DNA of 64,000 nt from Cyclobacteriaceae bacterium (GTDB lineage Bacteria > Bacteroidota > Bacteroidia > Cytophagales > Cyclobacteriaceae), in contig JANQOR010000032.1 in the NCBI GenBank assembly GCA_028285685.1, positions 1-64,000 on the forward strand, given 5' to 3'. Below the pieces are notes generated by a model that made no database searches, was not told the DNA's origin, and worked only from the letters and a program-made list of their open reading frames with translations. The first letter of the stretch is position 1; every line of letters starts with the position of its first letter. Below, one piece after another: positions 36,130 through 45,093 of the stretch. The position numbers and the translations under genes are program-made.

Positions 36130-36725
36130 GTTTTTCTCAGTGTGAAAAAGCTCTGAGCCCGAGTTTTATCTCGTACTAAGGTCTTCAGGGGTTCGACTTC
36201 TTCGAATCCCTTTTTTATTTCGCTATAAATTGAGCTTGTGATTGCAAACCGAACAGCACCATCCGGAAATTCAAACTTTCCATTATTAAGTGGCCTTGCC
36301 AAGGGGTTATCTATGGCAGAGTCCATAGAAGCATATATCATACCACCAACACCGACTGCACCCCGTATATTTATCCACATGTTGAAGAAATCCTCTTCAG
36401 AATCTGCGAAATGAAGCACCCGACTACACAGAATCAAATCAAAATTCTCCAATCCTTCCATCGACCGAATGTCACCAATTTGAAACCTGGCTTTGGAGGT
36501 GGATATATTGTTGGCCATGTATTGGGCCAGCTGAATTTTAGACGAATCTGAATCTATTCCTAGATATTCAAATCCTTCCTGAATGAAATAGATGGCGTTT
36601 CTTCCCTCCCCACAACCAACATCCAGGATCTCAGCGTTTGAAGGGATTTTCCCCTTTAGGATCAAATCCAGCAGGAAAAGATCCATATCTCCGAAATAGT
36701 TGTTTATGTCTCTGATCTTATTCAA
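36126..36725 (-). CDS. Class I SAM-dependent methyltransferase
   Basis: A 199-residue methyltransferase. SAM motif I is ILDVGCGEGRNAIYF, motif II YLGIDSDSSK, and the post-motif segment FDLILCSRVLHFA is typical of small-molecule methyltransferases of the Methyltransf_11/25 kind. The substrate is unknown. It lies eight bases downstream of the Hsp20 gene on the same strand, so it may be co-expressed under stress. Confidence 0.85.
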   Translation of the reverse strand: MNKIRDINNYFGDMDLFLLDLILKGKIPSNAEILDVGCGEGRNAIYFIQEGFEYLGIDSDSSKIQLAQYMANNISTSKARFQIGDIRSMEGLENFDLILCSRVLHFADSEEDFFNMWINIRGAVGVGGMIYASMDSAIDNPLARPLNNGKFEFPDGAVRFAITSSIYSEIKKGFEEVEPLKTLVRDKTRAQSFFTLRKT

Positions 36726-36733
36726 GTCAGAGC

Positions 36734-37108
36734 CTAATGCCTTAAGATATCTATTTCCCTTCTAAAACCTCCTGCAACCTCATTGAACGGCATTATGATG
36801 ATAAGAAGGTCATCCTCGTATCCAGCAGTGATCTCGTCCAGCGCCACATCGGCTGAGATCTTCTCGATTCCCAAAAGATTCGGAATCTTGACGTCTCCCA
36901 TTGTCATCTTGTGGTAGATAAGCAAGTTTTCTCCATTGACCTCAACCTTAATGTTATCAGGATCGACTGATGGGATACTTACCTCTAGACGATAGTGATC
37001 GTCATGCTTATATGTTTCAAATGTTGGGAAAATCGTACCACCATTTGCCGTATTCAGCAAATCTGCGGAATTAGCGAGGTTCCTTGTCATTAACTGATTA
37101 ATTCTCAT
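36734..37108 (-). CDS. Hsp20/alpha-crystallin small heat-shock protein
   Basis: A 124-residue protein with an alpha-crystallin domain at about 30-122 (YKHDDHYRLEVSIPSVDPDNIKV begins strand beta-2; the domain ends FRREIDI). The conserved A-x-x-x-n-G-V-L is degraded (AGYEDDLLIIIMP), and the C-terminal I-x-I/V motif reads IDI. It would hold unfolding proteins. The short N-terminus and the lack of a C-terminal extension make it a divergent member. Its upstream region shares a motif with clpB (37166-37178). Confidence 0.85.
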   Translation of the reverse strand: MRINQLMTRNLANSADLLNTANGGTIFPTFETYKHDDHYRLEVSIPSVDPDNIKVEVNGENLLIYHKMTMGDVKIPNLLGIEKISADVALDEITAGYEDDLLIIIMPFNEVAGGFRREIDILRH

Positions 37109-37165
37109 ACTTCATCCTTTCACTTCGGGGTACTTTAATCAAATCTTGTTCCAATTATTAAACGA

Positions 37166-37178
37166 GACAGTTTGACGG
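37166..37178 (-). promoter_or_regulatory. Candidate heat-shock motif upstream of hsp20
   Basis: GACAGTTTGACGG on the plus strand lies 58 bases before the Hsp20 start. It matches the clpB upstream element GACAAATTGACCGG (53185-53198) at nine of the first eleven positions. An additional TGTCAA lies at 37196-37201. Confidence 0.4.
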
Positions 37179-37297
37179 TTTAGTTTCCCTAAATCTGTCA
37201 ACTTGGCTGAAAATGTCTTGAAAACTCTTTTCTCATAAAAGAAACGTCTGCCTCAATTTCTTGTCATTGGTATAGATTCAAAATCAAATAAAATAAA

Positions 37298-37870
37298 ATG
37301 AGAAGGACATTTACTATTTTTTTCCTGGTGTCGGTGCTGGGAACATTTGCTCAGAGAACACCAAAAACACTTATTGACACTGACCCTGAAGAAATTTCGG
37401 GTTTTGGAGCATCCTTATTTTCATTTACAGGTATTGATGGTCAACTAACAACACTTACTGGAGGAGGCGGTGCGGCAATCTTTGATAACACGTTTTTCAT
37501 TGGAGGATACGGGCTAGGCATGAGTGGTGATAGAAAAGTCATGGTGAATGGCGAATCATTAAACGCACATTATGGACATGGAGGATTCTGGTTAGGTTAC
37601 ATCATGAACCCTGTCGAAATGGTGCATCTGGGAATAGATACAAAGTTGGGGTGGGGTGAAATCTCCTATTCAGGAAATGAGGCACTAGATGACAAGGTGT
37701 TCGTCTTTTATCCTCAGTTGAACGGGGAGATCAATCTTTCCTATTGGATGAAAATAAATGCTGGAATTGGTTATCAAAAAACCATTGGAGTGGATGATTT
37801 CCATTTTAGCAAGACAGATTTCGATGGCCTTGCTTTCTCCATATCACTGCTATTTGGATGGTTTAAGTAA
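37298..37870 (+). CDS. Secreted protein, probable outer-membrane beta-barrel
   Basis: A 190-residue protein with an SPI signal peptide (cleavage near residue 19, TFAQ). The mature part alternates hydrophobic and polar residues with many glycines and aromatic girdle residues (GGYGLGMSGD, HYGHGGFWLGYIM, LNGEINLSYWMKINAGIGY) and ends in FGWFK, a pattern of small outer-membrane beta-barrels. The family is not recognised. It is monocistronic, between the divergent hsp20 group and the convergent LysE gene. Confidence 0.7.
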   Translation: MRRTFTIFFLVSVLGTFAQRTPKTLIDTDPEEISGFGASLFSFTGIDGQLTTLTGGGGAAIFDNTFFIGGYGLGMSGDRKVMVNGESLNAHYGHGGFWLGYIMNPVEMVHLGIDTKLGWGEISYSGNEALDDKVFVFYPQLNGEINLSYWMKINAGIGYQKTIGVDDFHFSKTDFDGLAFSISLLFGWFK

Positions 37871-37908
37871 AATTGAACCCTTGTTTTCAGCAAAAACGAG
37901 GAGCACTG

Positions 37909-38520
37909 TTACAACAGCAATTTCAAAAGAAAGTACACACCGATCCCCAGCAGCATGATTCCAGGTACTTTGTGAACCACAAATTGGTTATCTGCAACTC
38001 GTGTAAACTTGTTTCCAAGCGCATTCACAGTCAGGAGCAGGCAAAAGGTACCAGCAGCAAGACCTATTAGATATAGCCAAAAGCAAAAGCCCTGAACAGA
38101 AACCAGGTTGTCATTTTCCAGATAAGTAGTGATCGCCAGCCAAAAGGGTATTGTCATTGGATTAAATATTCCGAGCAGGACTCCTCTCAAAAATCCATGC
38201 CTACCTTTTTCCCCTTTCACCATCACGGATTCGGATGTCATCTTTGATAAGATGTTCCATAACCCCAATATGATCAAAGCCAGAGAAGTGATAATCTTAA
38301 AATAAATAGATAAGGTAGGATTGCTGGTGAGTAGAATATGGAATTGGACCGTGAACCCAGCATACACAAATTCCACTGCTGAAGCCGCAAATGCCAGAAA
38401 TATAGCTGCCCGTCGACGTCTCTGAATGGCCAACTGCATTACGGAGACATTAATCGTTCCTGGAGGGATCGACCCGACATAGCTAACCACGAAAGCAACA
38501 ATTAACGTTTGAAGGTTCAT
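37909..38520 (-). CDS. LysE-family amino-acid exporter
   Basis: A 203-residue membrane protein with five to six helices. The N-terminal VSYVGSIPPGTINVSVMQLAI resembles the LysE/RhtB signature (GxxPGP region), as do the central basic loop QRRRRAA and GILLGIFNPMTIPFWL. The family exports amino acids or their derivatives. It starts within the last four bases of the ATP-grasp gene, so the two proteins are probably made together. The exported compound is unknown and could be the ATP-grasp product. Confidence 0.85.
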   Translation of the reverse strand: MNLQTLIVAFVVSYVGSIPPGTINVSVMQLAIQRRRRAAIFLAFAASAVEFVYAGFTVQFHILLTSNPTLSIYFKIITSLALIILGLWNILSKMTSESVMVKGEKGRHGFLRGVLLGIFNPMTIPFWLAITTYLENDNLVSVQGFCFWLYLIGLAAGTFCLLLTVNALGNKFTRVADNQFVVHKVPGIMLLGIGVYFLLKLLL

Positions 38521-39557
38521 TTTCCGTAAAGAAGGCGATTGTGATTTTTATGGGTCTTCCATTTTCGATAGCCGTCCTGAAAAGACCAGTATGGAATGCC
38601 TCTTTTGTGATTTAAGATGCTAATATCCGCCAAAACGCGTAGATGCCAAAGAATATCTTGGTAGGCTCTAAACAATGAAAAACCGGGCTGATAAACGTGA
38701 CCTGGTTCGGAACCGGCACCATTGAGTTCCAATATTTTGAAATTCCTAAGGTGACGTAAATCTTCAACCGAAGTGCACTTTAAATCAAAACGGCCAAAGT
38801 AGAAATCCGGGATCTCATCGGCGATTTTGCAAATCGCTTCTGTCAGCTCATCATCAATTTCATCTTCATCATTTAAAAATTTAGTGCCTCGGCAATGATT
38901 ACCAATTGGTTCAACTAACACAACCTCTCCTTTCCTAGGAATCCTGCCCCCTTCTCTGTTTAAGAAATCACTTGTAAAATCTGCTGTTAGAACCGCTCGA
39001 GCATTTGCTTTTAGCAAGTCTAGCACTGTGGAATTTCCGTCACCGCTCACAGACAAAAACTCTTTTCTGACGATTGATGTAATTCTTCCCTTTTGCCCTG
39101 GATACTTGACATAAAAAACTCCCAGTTCTACTGGATAGTTGACAAGCTCCTGTAGTAAAAAATCCACTGGGCATTTTTCCACATACGCTTTCAGATCCTC
39201 CTGATTGCCAATTTTACTAACCCAAATGCCTCTTTCCCCAATGTCAGGTTTGGCAATTAGCGGGAAACCTATCTTGTGGGCTTCCTTGGATGCAGAATTA
39301 AGATTTCCTTTCTCAATAAGTCTTGTTACAGGGATGTACTTGTCAGGGATGATATCAAAAATATCAGACTTCCTTTCGCCAAACATTCCTCCAAAGTCAA
39401 TAGAGGGATTAGAGGCGGTAAAGAAAAAAAATGACCTGGCTCTAACAGCTAGCCAACCGAAATAAAAAAAGACAGGAAAATACAGCACCCAGAACGGCCA
39501 ATACTCCCAGTTGAAGAGCTTGGTTTTAAGTCTTGAAATCCAGGAAATTTTAGGCAT
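38517..39557 (-). CDS. ATP-grasp ligase with N-terminal membrane segment
   Basis: A 346-residue protein with one hydrophobic segment (about 20-45) and then an ATP-grasp fold: phosphate-loop region (SNPS.DFGGMFGERKSD), IAKPDIGERGIWV (ATP-binding Lys), FLLQELVNYPVELGVFYV (hinge) and FYFGRFDLKC...FKILELNGAGSEPGH (metal-binding Glu/Asn). It resembles the D-Ala-D-Ala ligase-like carboxylate-amine ligase class but lacks that enzyme's N-terminal domain. It probably forms an amide or ester at the membrane face. The DinB-like gene upstream overlaps by eight bases and LysE downstream by four. Confidence 0.8.
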   Translation of the reverse strand: MPKISWISRLKTKLFNWEYWPFWVLYFPVFFYFGWLAVRARSFFFFTASNPSIDFGGMFGERKSDIFDIIPDKYIPVTRLIEKGNLNSASKEAHKIGFPLIAKPDIGERGIWVSKIGNQEDLKAYVEKCPVDFLLQELVNYPVELGVFYVKYPGQKGRITSIVRKEFLSVSGDGNSTVLDLLKANARAVLTADFTSDFLNREGGRIPRKGEVVLVEPIGNHCRGTKFLNDEDEIDDELTEAICKIADEIPDFYFGRFDLKCTSVEDLRHLRNFKILELNGAGSEPGHVYQPGFSLFRAYQDILWHLRVLADISILNHKRGIPYWSFQDGYRKWKTHKNHNRLLYGK

Positions 39558-40056
39558 TAGAACCTGCCTGGTACCTTATGGTTGAAGTTGCTACACCAAA
39601 GTTATCCGGAAGCTCAATGTAATTCAGAGATTGCTTCACGGCTACCTTCAATAGTGCCATATGATGAATTGCATGTTCAATGTTGTATGCTAACTCCCGA
39701 TTGAAGCTACTTGGCATTTTTGTTAGCTGACCATCGTTCAATGTATAGTTCGCCTCAAAGGAGACGGAAAAATCTTCGGATTGAGTAGACAGGAATTCCT
39801 GAATAGAATCGATGACACTGATAGCCAGCACAGAATCGGTCTCAATGAACTTATCATGCTTGCGATTGTCATAGTTGATCACTCCTTCGTTCTTAGCATC
39901 GAATAAACAAAGAAAAAATTCAAGTGTATGACGCACATGCTGACCAAAAGTAGAATTGCTCAAAACAGGAAGTGGTCTGGAAAAATCCTCCTCCTTACAG
40001 TTATGAATAATCTTCTTTAATTGATCAAGTAGTTGTATTGCTGACGCTGGAAGCAT
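39550..40056 (-). CDS. DinB-superfamily protein
   Basis: A 168-residue four-helix-bundle protein. The metal triad histidines are recognisable: H40 (STFGQHVRH) and the pair in HAIHHMALL near residue 138. DinB-fold proteins include thiol-dependent transferases (bacillithiol, mycothiol) and hydrolases. I use the ATG at 40056 because the longer reading begins at TTG. Its stop is eight bases inside the ATP-grasp gene, so these form one unit. No specific reaction can be named. Confidence 0.75.
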   Translation of the reverse strand: MLPASAIQLLDQLKKIIHNCKEEDFSRPLPVLSNSTFGQHVRHTLEFFLCLFDAKNEGVINYDNRKHDKFIETDSVLAISVIDSIQEFLSTQSEDFSVSFEANYTLNDGQLTKMPSSFNRELAYNIEHAIHHMALLKVAVKQSLNYIELPDNFGVATSTIRYQAGSNA

Positions 40057-40156
40057 GATGTTTTTTTGAATCCACAAAAATAGAAATTCTCACCTATAAT
40101 GAATGGTTTCTATCTATATAGATGTAAAAGGAGCGACCATTTGATATTTCAGGATA

Positions 40157-40639
40157 TCATTTGCTTTTCTCATCTTCATAAAGAGAATGGATTGCGTTCC
40201 AGATCAGATCACTTTCAAACCCTTTATTCACCAGATAAGCCAGTGTCTTACGTTTTCTTTTCGCCAAATCTTCTCCTTGCAAACCTGACCACTTCCGTGC
40301 TGCTAATGACCAGAGTCGCTCCAAATACTTCTTTTCATCAATTCTATCTAGAGCAGCCTCTACTACGCTTGCAGGAAGATCATGGGGATAAATACTCGCT
40401 TTGATTTTCAGTTTGCCCCAGGAGTTAAATTCAAATTTGTCGTTGCAAAAGGCATTTGCAAATCGTTGGGCATCAACAAAACTTTCCCTTTTAAGACCCT
40501 CTAGAACCTCATCTGCTTGTTCTTTTTCTAACCCCCAGCTACTGAGCTTGTTGAGTACCTCCTTTGGTGATCGCTCCTTAAATGCGCAGAATCTTCCAGC
40601 TCTCTGTCTTGCTTCAGCGAGCTCGATTCTTCGAGCCAT
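40157..40639 (-). CDS. recX: Regulatory protein RecX
   Basis: RecX inhibits RecA filaments. The 160-residue protein contains the three tandem three-helix repeats of the family: CAFKERSPKEVLNKL..., FVDAQRFANAFCNDKFEFNSWGKLKIKASI and KRKTLAYLVNKGFESDLIWNAI. Length is normal. It overlaps the YcxB-like gene upstream by one base. recA is not in the window. Confidence 0.9.
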   Translation of the reverse strand: MARRIELAEARQRAGRFCAFKERSPKEVLNKLSSWGLEKEQADEVLEGLKRESFVDAQRFANAFCNDKFEFNSWGKLKIKASIYPHDLPASVVEAALDRIDEKKYLERLWSLAARKWSGLQGEDLAKRKRKTLAYLVNKGFESDLIWNAIHSLYEDEKSK

Positions 40640-41112
40640 TACTTAACGTAGCCCTTCCTCTTCAAGACCGTTTCCATGAAACTAATTTCATTTTTGTTGT
40701 TGAAGATCTTAAACGGCAGGTAAATGAGCTGAGCTTTACTGAGAAAAAGTACAAAATCGTCTTTTCTTTTGTTGGCACGCTTTATCTGTTCCCATTTTAT
40801 GGGCATGCCCTGGTTTGCACTGATCTTCAGCATGATTTGTTGCGAAGTAATTTCGTAAGAGAGTTTTTCGAACATAAATTTCCCTTGCTCTAGCTGAGTG
40901 ACTCCCGCAAACTGAATTAGCCAGAAAAGCAAATACAAAGCCATTGCAATGCTCGCCCCTATGATCCACCAGTTATTGGGAATCCAAAAGTATCCGGCAC
41001 ATATCGCTAAGTAAATGAGCAGCACCCACCATTGCTGTTTCAGGACTCCTCTAAACGCGATCCCAATATATTTTTTGGTTGGAAGCTTATATTTCTTCGT
41101 TCGTACGATCAT
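40639..41112 (-). CDS. YcxB-like membrane protein
   Basis: A 157-residue protein with two hydrophobic helices (about 28-50 and 52-70) and a C-terminal beta domain (YEITSQQIMLKISANQG...FVLFLSKAQLIYLPFKIF), the layout of the YcxB-like family of unknown function. It is upstream of and overlapping recX by one base, which suggests coupling without functional meaning. No active site is evident. Confidence 0.75.
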   Translation of the reverse strand: MIVRTKKYKLPTKKYIGIAFRGVLKQQWWVLLIYLAICAGYFWIPNNWWIIGASIAMALYLLFWLIQFAGVTQLEQGKFMFEKLSYEITSQQIMLKISANQGMPIKWEQIKRANKRKDDFVLFLSKAQLIYLPFKIFNNKNEISFMETVLKRKGYVK

Positions 41113-41153
41113 CAGTCAAAATATTTCCGCAAAAATGGGATGATTCTAGAGCA

Positions 41154-42011
41154 TTAAAAAGCTTTTAAGCTCATATCAAGACTCTTGTAAGAATGAGTAA
41201 GAGCACCAACTGAAATAAAATCTACACCTGACTCGGCAATTTCCGCAATATTCTTTTCTGTAATACCTCCTGAGGCCTCTGTTTCGAACCGCCCACCAAT
41301 CATCTGTATCGCTTGCTTAATTTCAGATGGCAACATATTATCAAGCATTACCCGATGGACCAGACCGACTTCGATCACTTCTTCCAGCTCTGAAAGGCTT
41401 CTTACCTCAATTTCAATCTTTAGTTCAAGTTTGTTCTTTGCCAGGTAGTTAGCTGCGTCCTTGATTGCATTTTTCACACCGCCCGCAAAGTCTATGTGGT
41501 TGTCCTTCAGCATCACCATGTCATATAGTCCGAATCGATGATTTACCCCTCCGCCAATTACGACTGCCCATTTTTCAGCTAATCGAAACAAGGGCGTCGT
41601 CTTCCTGGTATCCAGCAACTTCGCTTTTGTGCCTTTGATCAGATTGGTCATGTAGTTTGTGTAGGTGGCTACTGCGCTCATTCTCTGCAGGCAATTCAGG
41701 ACCAATCTCTCAGATGCCAGAATCGATCTCGAGTTTCCGGAAACGGCAAATCCAATGTCTCCATTTTCAACCATATTCCCATCTCCTTTGTTAAATTCCA
41801 TCTCGAGAGAATCGTCGACGTGACTGAAAATTCGGTAGGCCATATCGAGTCCAGCAATCATACCGTCATCTTTGATGATCAATTGTGCCTTGCTCTTTGC
41901 TTCTTCAGGAATTGAGCCAAGGGAAGAATGATCGCCATCACCTATATCTTCGGCAAGGGCATTCACAATAAAATTTCTGATATTTCTATCGGTTAAGTAT
42001 GGTGGATTCAT
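41154..42011 (-). CDS. nadC: Nicotinate-nucleotide diphosphorylase (quinolinate phosphoribosyltransferase)
   Basis: NadC joins quinolinate to PRPP in NAD synthesis. The 285-residue protein has the family signatures: AEDIGDGDHSS at the N-terminus, ILASERLVLNCLQRMSA, the substrate-binding LDTRKTTPLFR, GGGVNHRFGLYDMVMLKDNH (acidic/His active-site elements) and the phosphate-binding EASGGITEKNIAEIAESGVDFISVG. Length is standard. It begins after a 33-base gap from the DUF4783 gene, so these probably share a transcript. Confidence 0.96.
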   Translation of the reverse strand: MNPPYLTDRNIRNFIVNALAEDIGDGDHSSLGSIPEEAKSKAQLIIKDDGMIAGLDMAYRIFSHVDDSLEMEFNKGDGNMVENGDIGFAVSGNSRSILASERLVLNCLQRMSAVATYTNYMTNLIKGTKAKLLDTRKTTPLFRLAEKWAVVIGGGVNHRFGLYDMVMLKDNHIDFAGGVKNAIKDAANYLAKNKLELKIEIEVRSLSELEEVIEVGLVHRVMLDNMLPSEIKQAIQMIGGRFETEASGGITEKNIAEIAESGVDFISVGALTHSYKSLDMSLKAF

Positions 42012-42044
42012 CGTGGTGATTAAGCAGTGAGAAAGCGAAATAAG

Positions 42045-42419
42045 TTACTCCTTGCTGAAATTCAAAGTGTCGATCAGGTAATTATCCCCAATTTTCTTAA
42101 TAAACATGACCACTCTATAGGTACCCTTATCATGGGCATACCTTCCAATATTATACTTTAGACCTTCTGGCGAGGAGCCCTGATGAATGTAGTTAAAATT
42201 TTGGGCTGGATTTTTAGTAAAAAAATCTTTCAGCACCACCTCTGCCTGAGCTAAACTATAGTTTAAGCTTTCCCCGTCAATCTTGATTTCTACCGTCTCG
42301 TTGCAGTATTTAATCAACTCCTTTGAACTGCCTGATTTCATGGCTGTCCCAATCTCACTAATAATGGTATCCTCTCCCTGACCCAAGAACACCAACAAAC
42401 AAATAAGTAGATACTTCAT
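42045..42419 (-). CDS. DUF4783 family exported protein
   Basis: A 124-residue secreted protein with a short signal peptide (about 1-15). The mature domain has the NTF2-like pattern of DUF4783: a helix (ISEIGTAMKSGSSKELIKY), a strand with VEIKIDGESLNYS and alternating strands to FIKKIGDNYLIDTLNF. Bacteroidota members are usually encoded near nadC, as here, without known function. Confidence 0.75.
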   Translation of the reverse strand: MKYLLICLLVFLGQGEDTIISEIGTAMKSGSSKELIKYCNETVEIKIDGESLNYSLAQAEVVLKDFFTKNPAQNFNYIHQGSSPEGLKYNIGRYAHDKGTYRVVMFIKKIGDNYLIDTLNFSKE

Positions 42420-42504
42420 TAATTCAAAATGTTAAGCTCCACGAATTGAACTAAAACCATGCCGAATTTACTTATTCGAAGATCGACTTCAAAGCACACA
42501 CCTC

Positions 42505-42512
42505 TATATTTG
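42505..42512 (+). promoter_or_regulatory. Candidate -7 element directly before gpmI
   Basis: TATATTTG at 42505-42512 is a perfect match to TAnnTTTG, and the gpmI ATG begins at 42518, five bases later. Transcription would then start at or next to the start codon, giving a leaderless or nearly leaderless mRNA. No TTG is seen at the -33 position. Confidence 0.4.
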
Positions 42513-42517
42513 CGGAC

Positions 42518-44026
42518 ATGAAGAAAAACGTACTTCTGATGATTCTGGATGGATGGGGAATTGCCAAAGACAAATCAGTTTCAGCAATAGATTCCGCCAG
42601 CACACCTGTGATGGACGATTTGCTTTCCAATTACACCAACAGTACGCTAGAAGCCTCTGGCCTTTCAGTTGGTTTACCGGAAGGACAAATGGGTAATTCA
42701 GAAGTTGGACATATGAACATCGGAGCTGGAAGGGTTGTCTACCAGGATCTTGTCAAGATAAGTAACGCAGTTGACGACGGTTCCCTTGCTAGTAATGAAG
42801 TGCTTCAAGGCGCCATTCGCTATTCAAAAAGCAAGCGTAAAGCTTTTCACCTTATTGGACTAGTATCTGACGGAGGAGTGCATTCTCATATAAAACACCT
42901 TGCAGGAATCTTGACCATTCTTGCGCATGAAAATGTCAATGACGTTTTTGTTCATGCCTTCACCGATGGACGAGATACCGATCCGCAAGGGGGTGTCGGA
43001 TACCTGGATGATCTCTTAAGTCATATGAAGCAAACGACTGGCACTCTTTCCACGGTTATCGGCAGATACTATGCCATGGATAGAGATAAGCGCTGGGAAC
43101 GCGTAAAACTTGCCTACGACGCATTGGTACATAGTGATGGGCAAAGGACTGACGACCCACTTGAGGCTATGCGTAAATCGTATTCGGAGGGAGTGACAGA
43201 CGAATTCATCAAACCAATCATTTGTTCCACTGCCAAGATTCAAGAAGGAGATGTGGTTTTATGTTTCAACTTCAGAACCGACAGAGGTCGACAAATCACA
43301 CAGACGCTGACTCAAGAAGATTTCCCGGATCTGGCAATGAACAAATTGGATCTTCACTATGTGACACTTACCAACTACGATGATTCGTTCGAAGGAGTAA
43401 ACGTCATGTATGGAAAAGAAAACCTGACCAACACGTTGGGTGAAGTACTCGAGGCGGAGGGCAAAAGACAAATTAGGATCGCAGAAACTGAAAAGTATCC
43501 ACACGTGACTTTTTTCTTTTCCGGAGGTAGAGAAGTTCCTTTCGAAGGAGAAAAGAGAATCCTATGTCCCTCGCCCAAGGTGGCCACATATGATCTGAAA
43601 CCGGAGATGAGTGCTGAAGATATTCGGGATAAAATTATTCCTGAGTTACGAGCTCAATCGGCAAATTTCATCTGTTTAAATTTCGCCAATCCGGATATGG
43701 TAGGTCATACTGGCGTTTTTGAGGCAGCTGTTAAAGCGTGTGAAACGGTTGATCAGTGTACAGGAGCAGTAATCGAAACGGCACTCGAAAATGGCTATTT
43801 GACTATGGTGATTGCAGATCATGGCAATTCCGATTTGATGATTAATCCGGATGGAAGTCCGAACACGGCTCATACGACGAACCTTGTTCCTTTTATTGTG
43901 GTTGATAAGGAATTCAAAGGTCAGCTTAAGGAAGGTAAGTTGGGTGATCTAGCCCCGACTATTCTCACCTTTATGGGATTGGCCATTCCGGAAGAAATGA
44001 CTGGAGATGTATTGATAGCGGAATGA
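42518..44026 (+). CDS. gpmI: 2,3-bisphosphoglycerate-independent phosphoglycerate mutase
   Basis: GpmI interconverts 3- and 2-phosphoglycerate in glycolysis using two metal ions. The 502-residue protein has the catalytic serine S61 in MGNSEVGHMNIG, metal ligands in LMILDGWG, and the second set in NFANPDMVGHTG and IADHGNSD. The HAFTDGRDTDP phosphate-binding segment is intact. The downstream lipoprotein gene starts at 44023 by a four-base overlap. A -7 element sits directly at the start. Confidence 0.98.
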   Translation: MKKNVLLMILDGWGIAKDKSVSAIDSASTPVMDDLLSNYTNSTLEASGLSVGLPEGQMGNSEVGHMNIGAGRVVYQDLVKISNAVDDGSLASNEVLQGAIRYSKSKRKAFHLIGLVSDGGVHSHIKHLAGILTILAHENVNDVFVHAFTDGRDTDPQGGVGYLDDLLSHMKQTTGTLSTVIGRYYAMDRDKRWERVKLAYDALVHSDGQRTDDPLEAMRKSYSEGVTDEFIKPIICSTAKIQEGDVVLCFNFRTDRGRQITQTLTQEDFPDLAMNKLDLHYVTLTNYDDSFEGVNVMYGKENLTNTLGEVLEAEGKRQIRIAETEKYPHVTFFFSGGREVPFEGEKRILCPSPKVATYDLKPEMSAEDIRDKIIPELRAQSANFICLNFANPDMVGHTGVFEAAVKACETVDQCTGAVIETALENGYLTMVIADHGNSDLMINPDGSPNTAHTTNLVPFIVVDKEFKGQLKEGKLGDLAPTILTFMGLAIPEEMTGDVLIAE

Positions 44027-44577
44027 TGTCTCGGTTAAAAGACTTAAGGATTTTTTTGATTGGTTTACTACTTAGTGTGGGAGCCTGTGAAGGTCTGAAA
44101 CCAGATACAATTGATTTAACCTCTTATCCTGAGGTTGACCAGCTTTTGTCAAATCAACATTCACTCCTTAGCGATCAACAATTGAGTAAAGAAGTGTGGC
44201 TTGACGGGGAGAGTGAAACAAGACTTCTACAACTAGACTCGGCAGGTTGGGCCGAGGAATTGGCATTTCTCCAAGAGGTCAATCCAAATCAATCCGGCTA
44301 TGTGGGAGCTTTCGATGAAAGTACAAAAGACAATGAACTCGTTTTAAAATTGAAGATGGACGAAAACGGAAGTCTGAGAAATTTTTCGTTCACAAAAGAA
44401 AGTGGGAATGTCTTGATAGCTGCTACTATTCACGAAGACAAAGATGTTTATGTGCATCACAAGGAGATTCAAATCAACCTATTTGACAGAAAAATCCTTG
44501 ATTACGAAATTGAAGGATATCAAAAGATCTTGCTTGGCGATACTATTCGATTCAGGATCAGTGGTTCTATTGAGTAA
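44023..44577 (+). CDS. Hypothetical lipoprotein
   Basis: A 184-residue lipoprotein. The signal peptide ends in SVGAC. The mature sequence is mostly polar beta structure with acidic patches (LDSAGWAEELAFLQEVNPN, FDESTKDNELVLKLKM) and has no recognised motif. It starts inside the last bases of gpmI (ATGATG), so its translation depends on gpmI; two adjacent ATGs (44023, 44026) are equally possible. It is convergent with ribH, three bases away. Function unknown. Confidence 0.75.
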   Translation: MMSRLKDLRIFLIGLLLSVGACEGLKPDTIDLTSYPEVDQLLSNQHSLLSDQQLSKEVWLDGESETRLLQLDSAGWAEELAFLQEVNPNQSGYVGAFDESTKDNELVLKLKMDENGSLRNFSFTKESGNVLIAATIHEDKDVYVHHKEIQINLFDRKILDYEIEGYQKILLGDTIRFRISGSIE

Positions 44578-44580
44578 TGA

Positions 44581-45063
44581 CTAGCGTCTAAGAGTCAACA
44601 TTCCCAGGGCAGTAGCTGCAGCCTCATCGCCTTTGTTTCCATGTTTGCCACCGGCCCGGTCTAGTGCTTGCTTCAAGGTATTGGTAGTAAGAACCCCAAA
44701 AATCACAGGCTTATCGTACTTAAGACCGACGTTCGTAATGCCGTTAGCAACGGCATCACATATAAAATCAAAATGCTTTGTTTCACCCTGTATTACACAT
44801 CCCAGGCAAATCACCGCATCAACTTCTTTTTGCTTAGCCATCCACTGAGCTCCCAGACTCAGTTCGAAGCTGCCGGGAACATTTACCCGCTCAATATTGC
44901 TTCTGGAAACACCTGCCTCCACCAATGTTTTGTGAGCTCCAGAATAAAGTGATTCCGTCACCTGTTCATTCCACTCAGAAACAACAATACCTATCCTAGA
45001 TCTAGTTATCTCCTTTGATTTTTTAACCTTTATGTCACTCAGGTTTTTTTCGGATGACGCCAT
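44581..45063 (-). CDS. ribH: 6,7-dimethyl-8-ribityllumazine synthase
   Basis: RibH makes the riboflavin precursor lumazine. The 160-residue length is standard if translation starts at the ATG at 45063. Motifs are IGIVVSEWNE (substrate pocket Trp), VPGSFELS and VICLGCVIQGETKHFDFI with the catalytic histidine, and TNTLKQALDRAGGKHGNKG near the end. The longer in-frame start at 45090 adds nine residues with no homologous counterpart. No FMN riboswitch is visible upstream. Confidence 0.95.
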   Translation of the reverse strand: MASSEKNLSDIKVKKSKEITRSRIGIVVSEWNEQVTESLYSGAHKTLVEAGVSRSNIERVNVPGSFELSLGAQWMAKQKEVDAVICLGCVIQGETKHFDFICDAVANGITNVGLKYDKPVIFGVLTTNTLKQALDRAGGKHGNKGDEAAATALGMLTLRR

Positions 45064-45093
45064 TTTATAAAGAAATGAAATTTCAGACAAAGG

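Noticed and set aside
40112-40123. Twelve-base palindrome ATCTATATAGAT before recX
   Set aside because: AT-only low-complexity palindromes are common by chance, and it lies between same-strand genes with no promoter signal.
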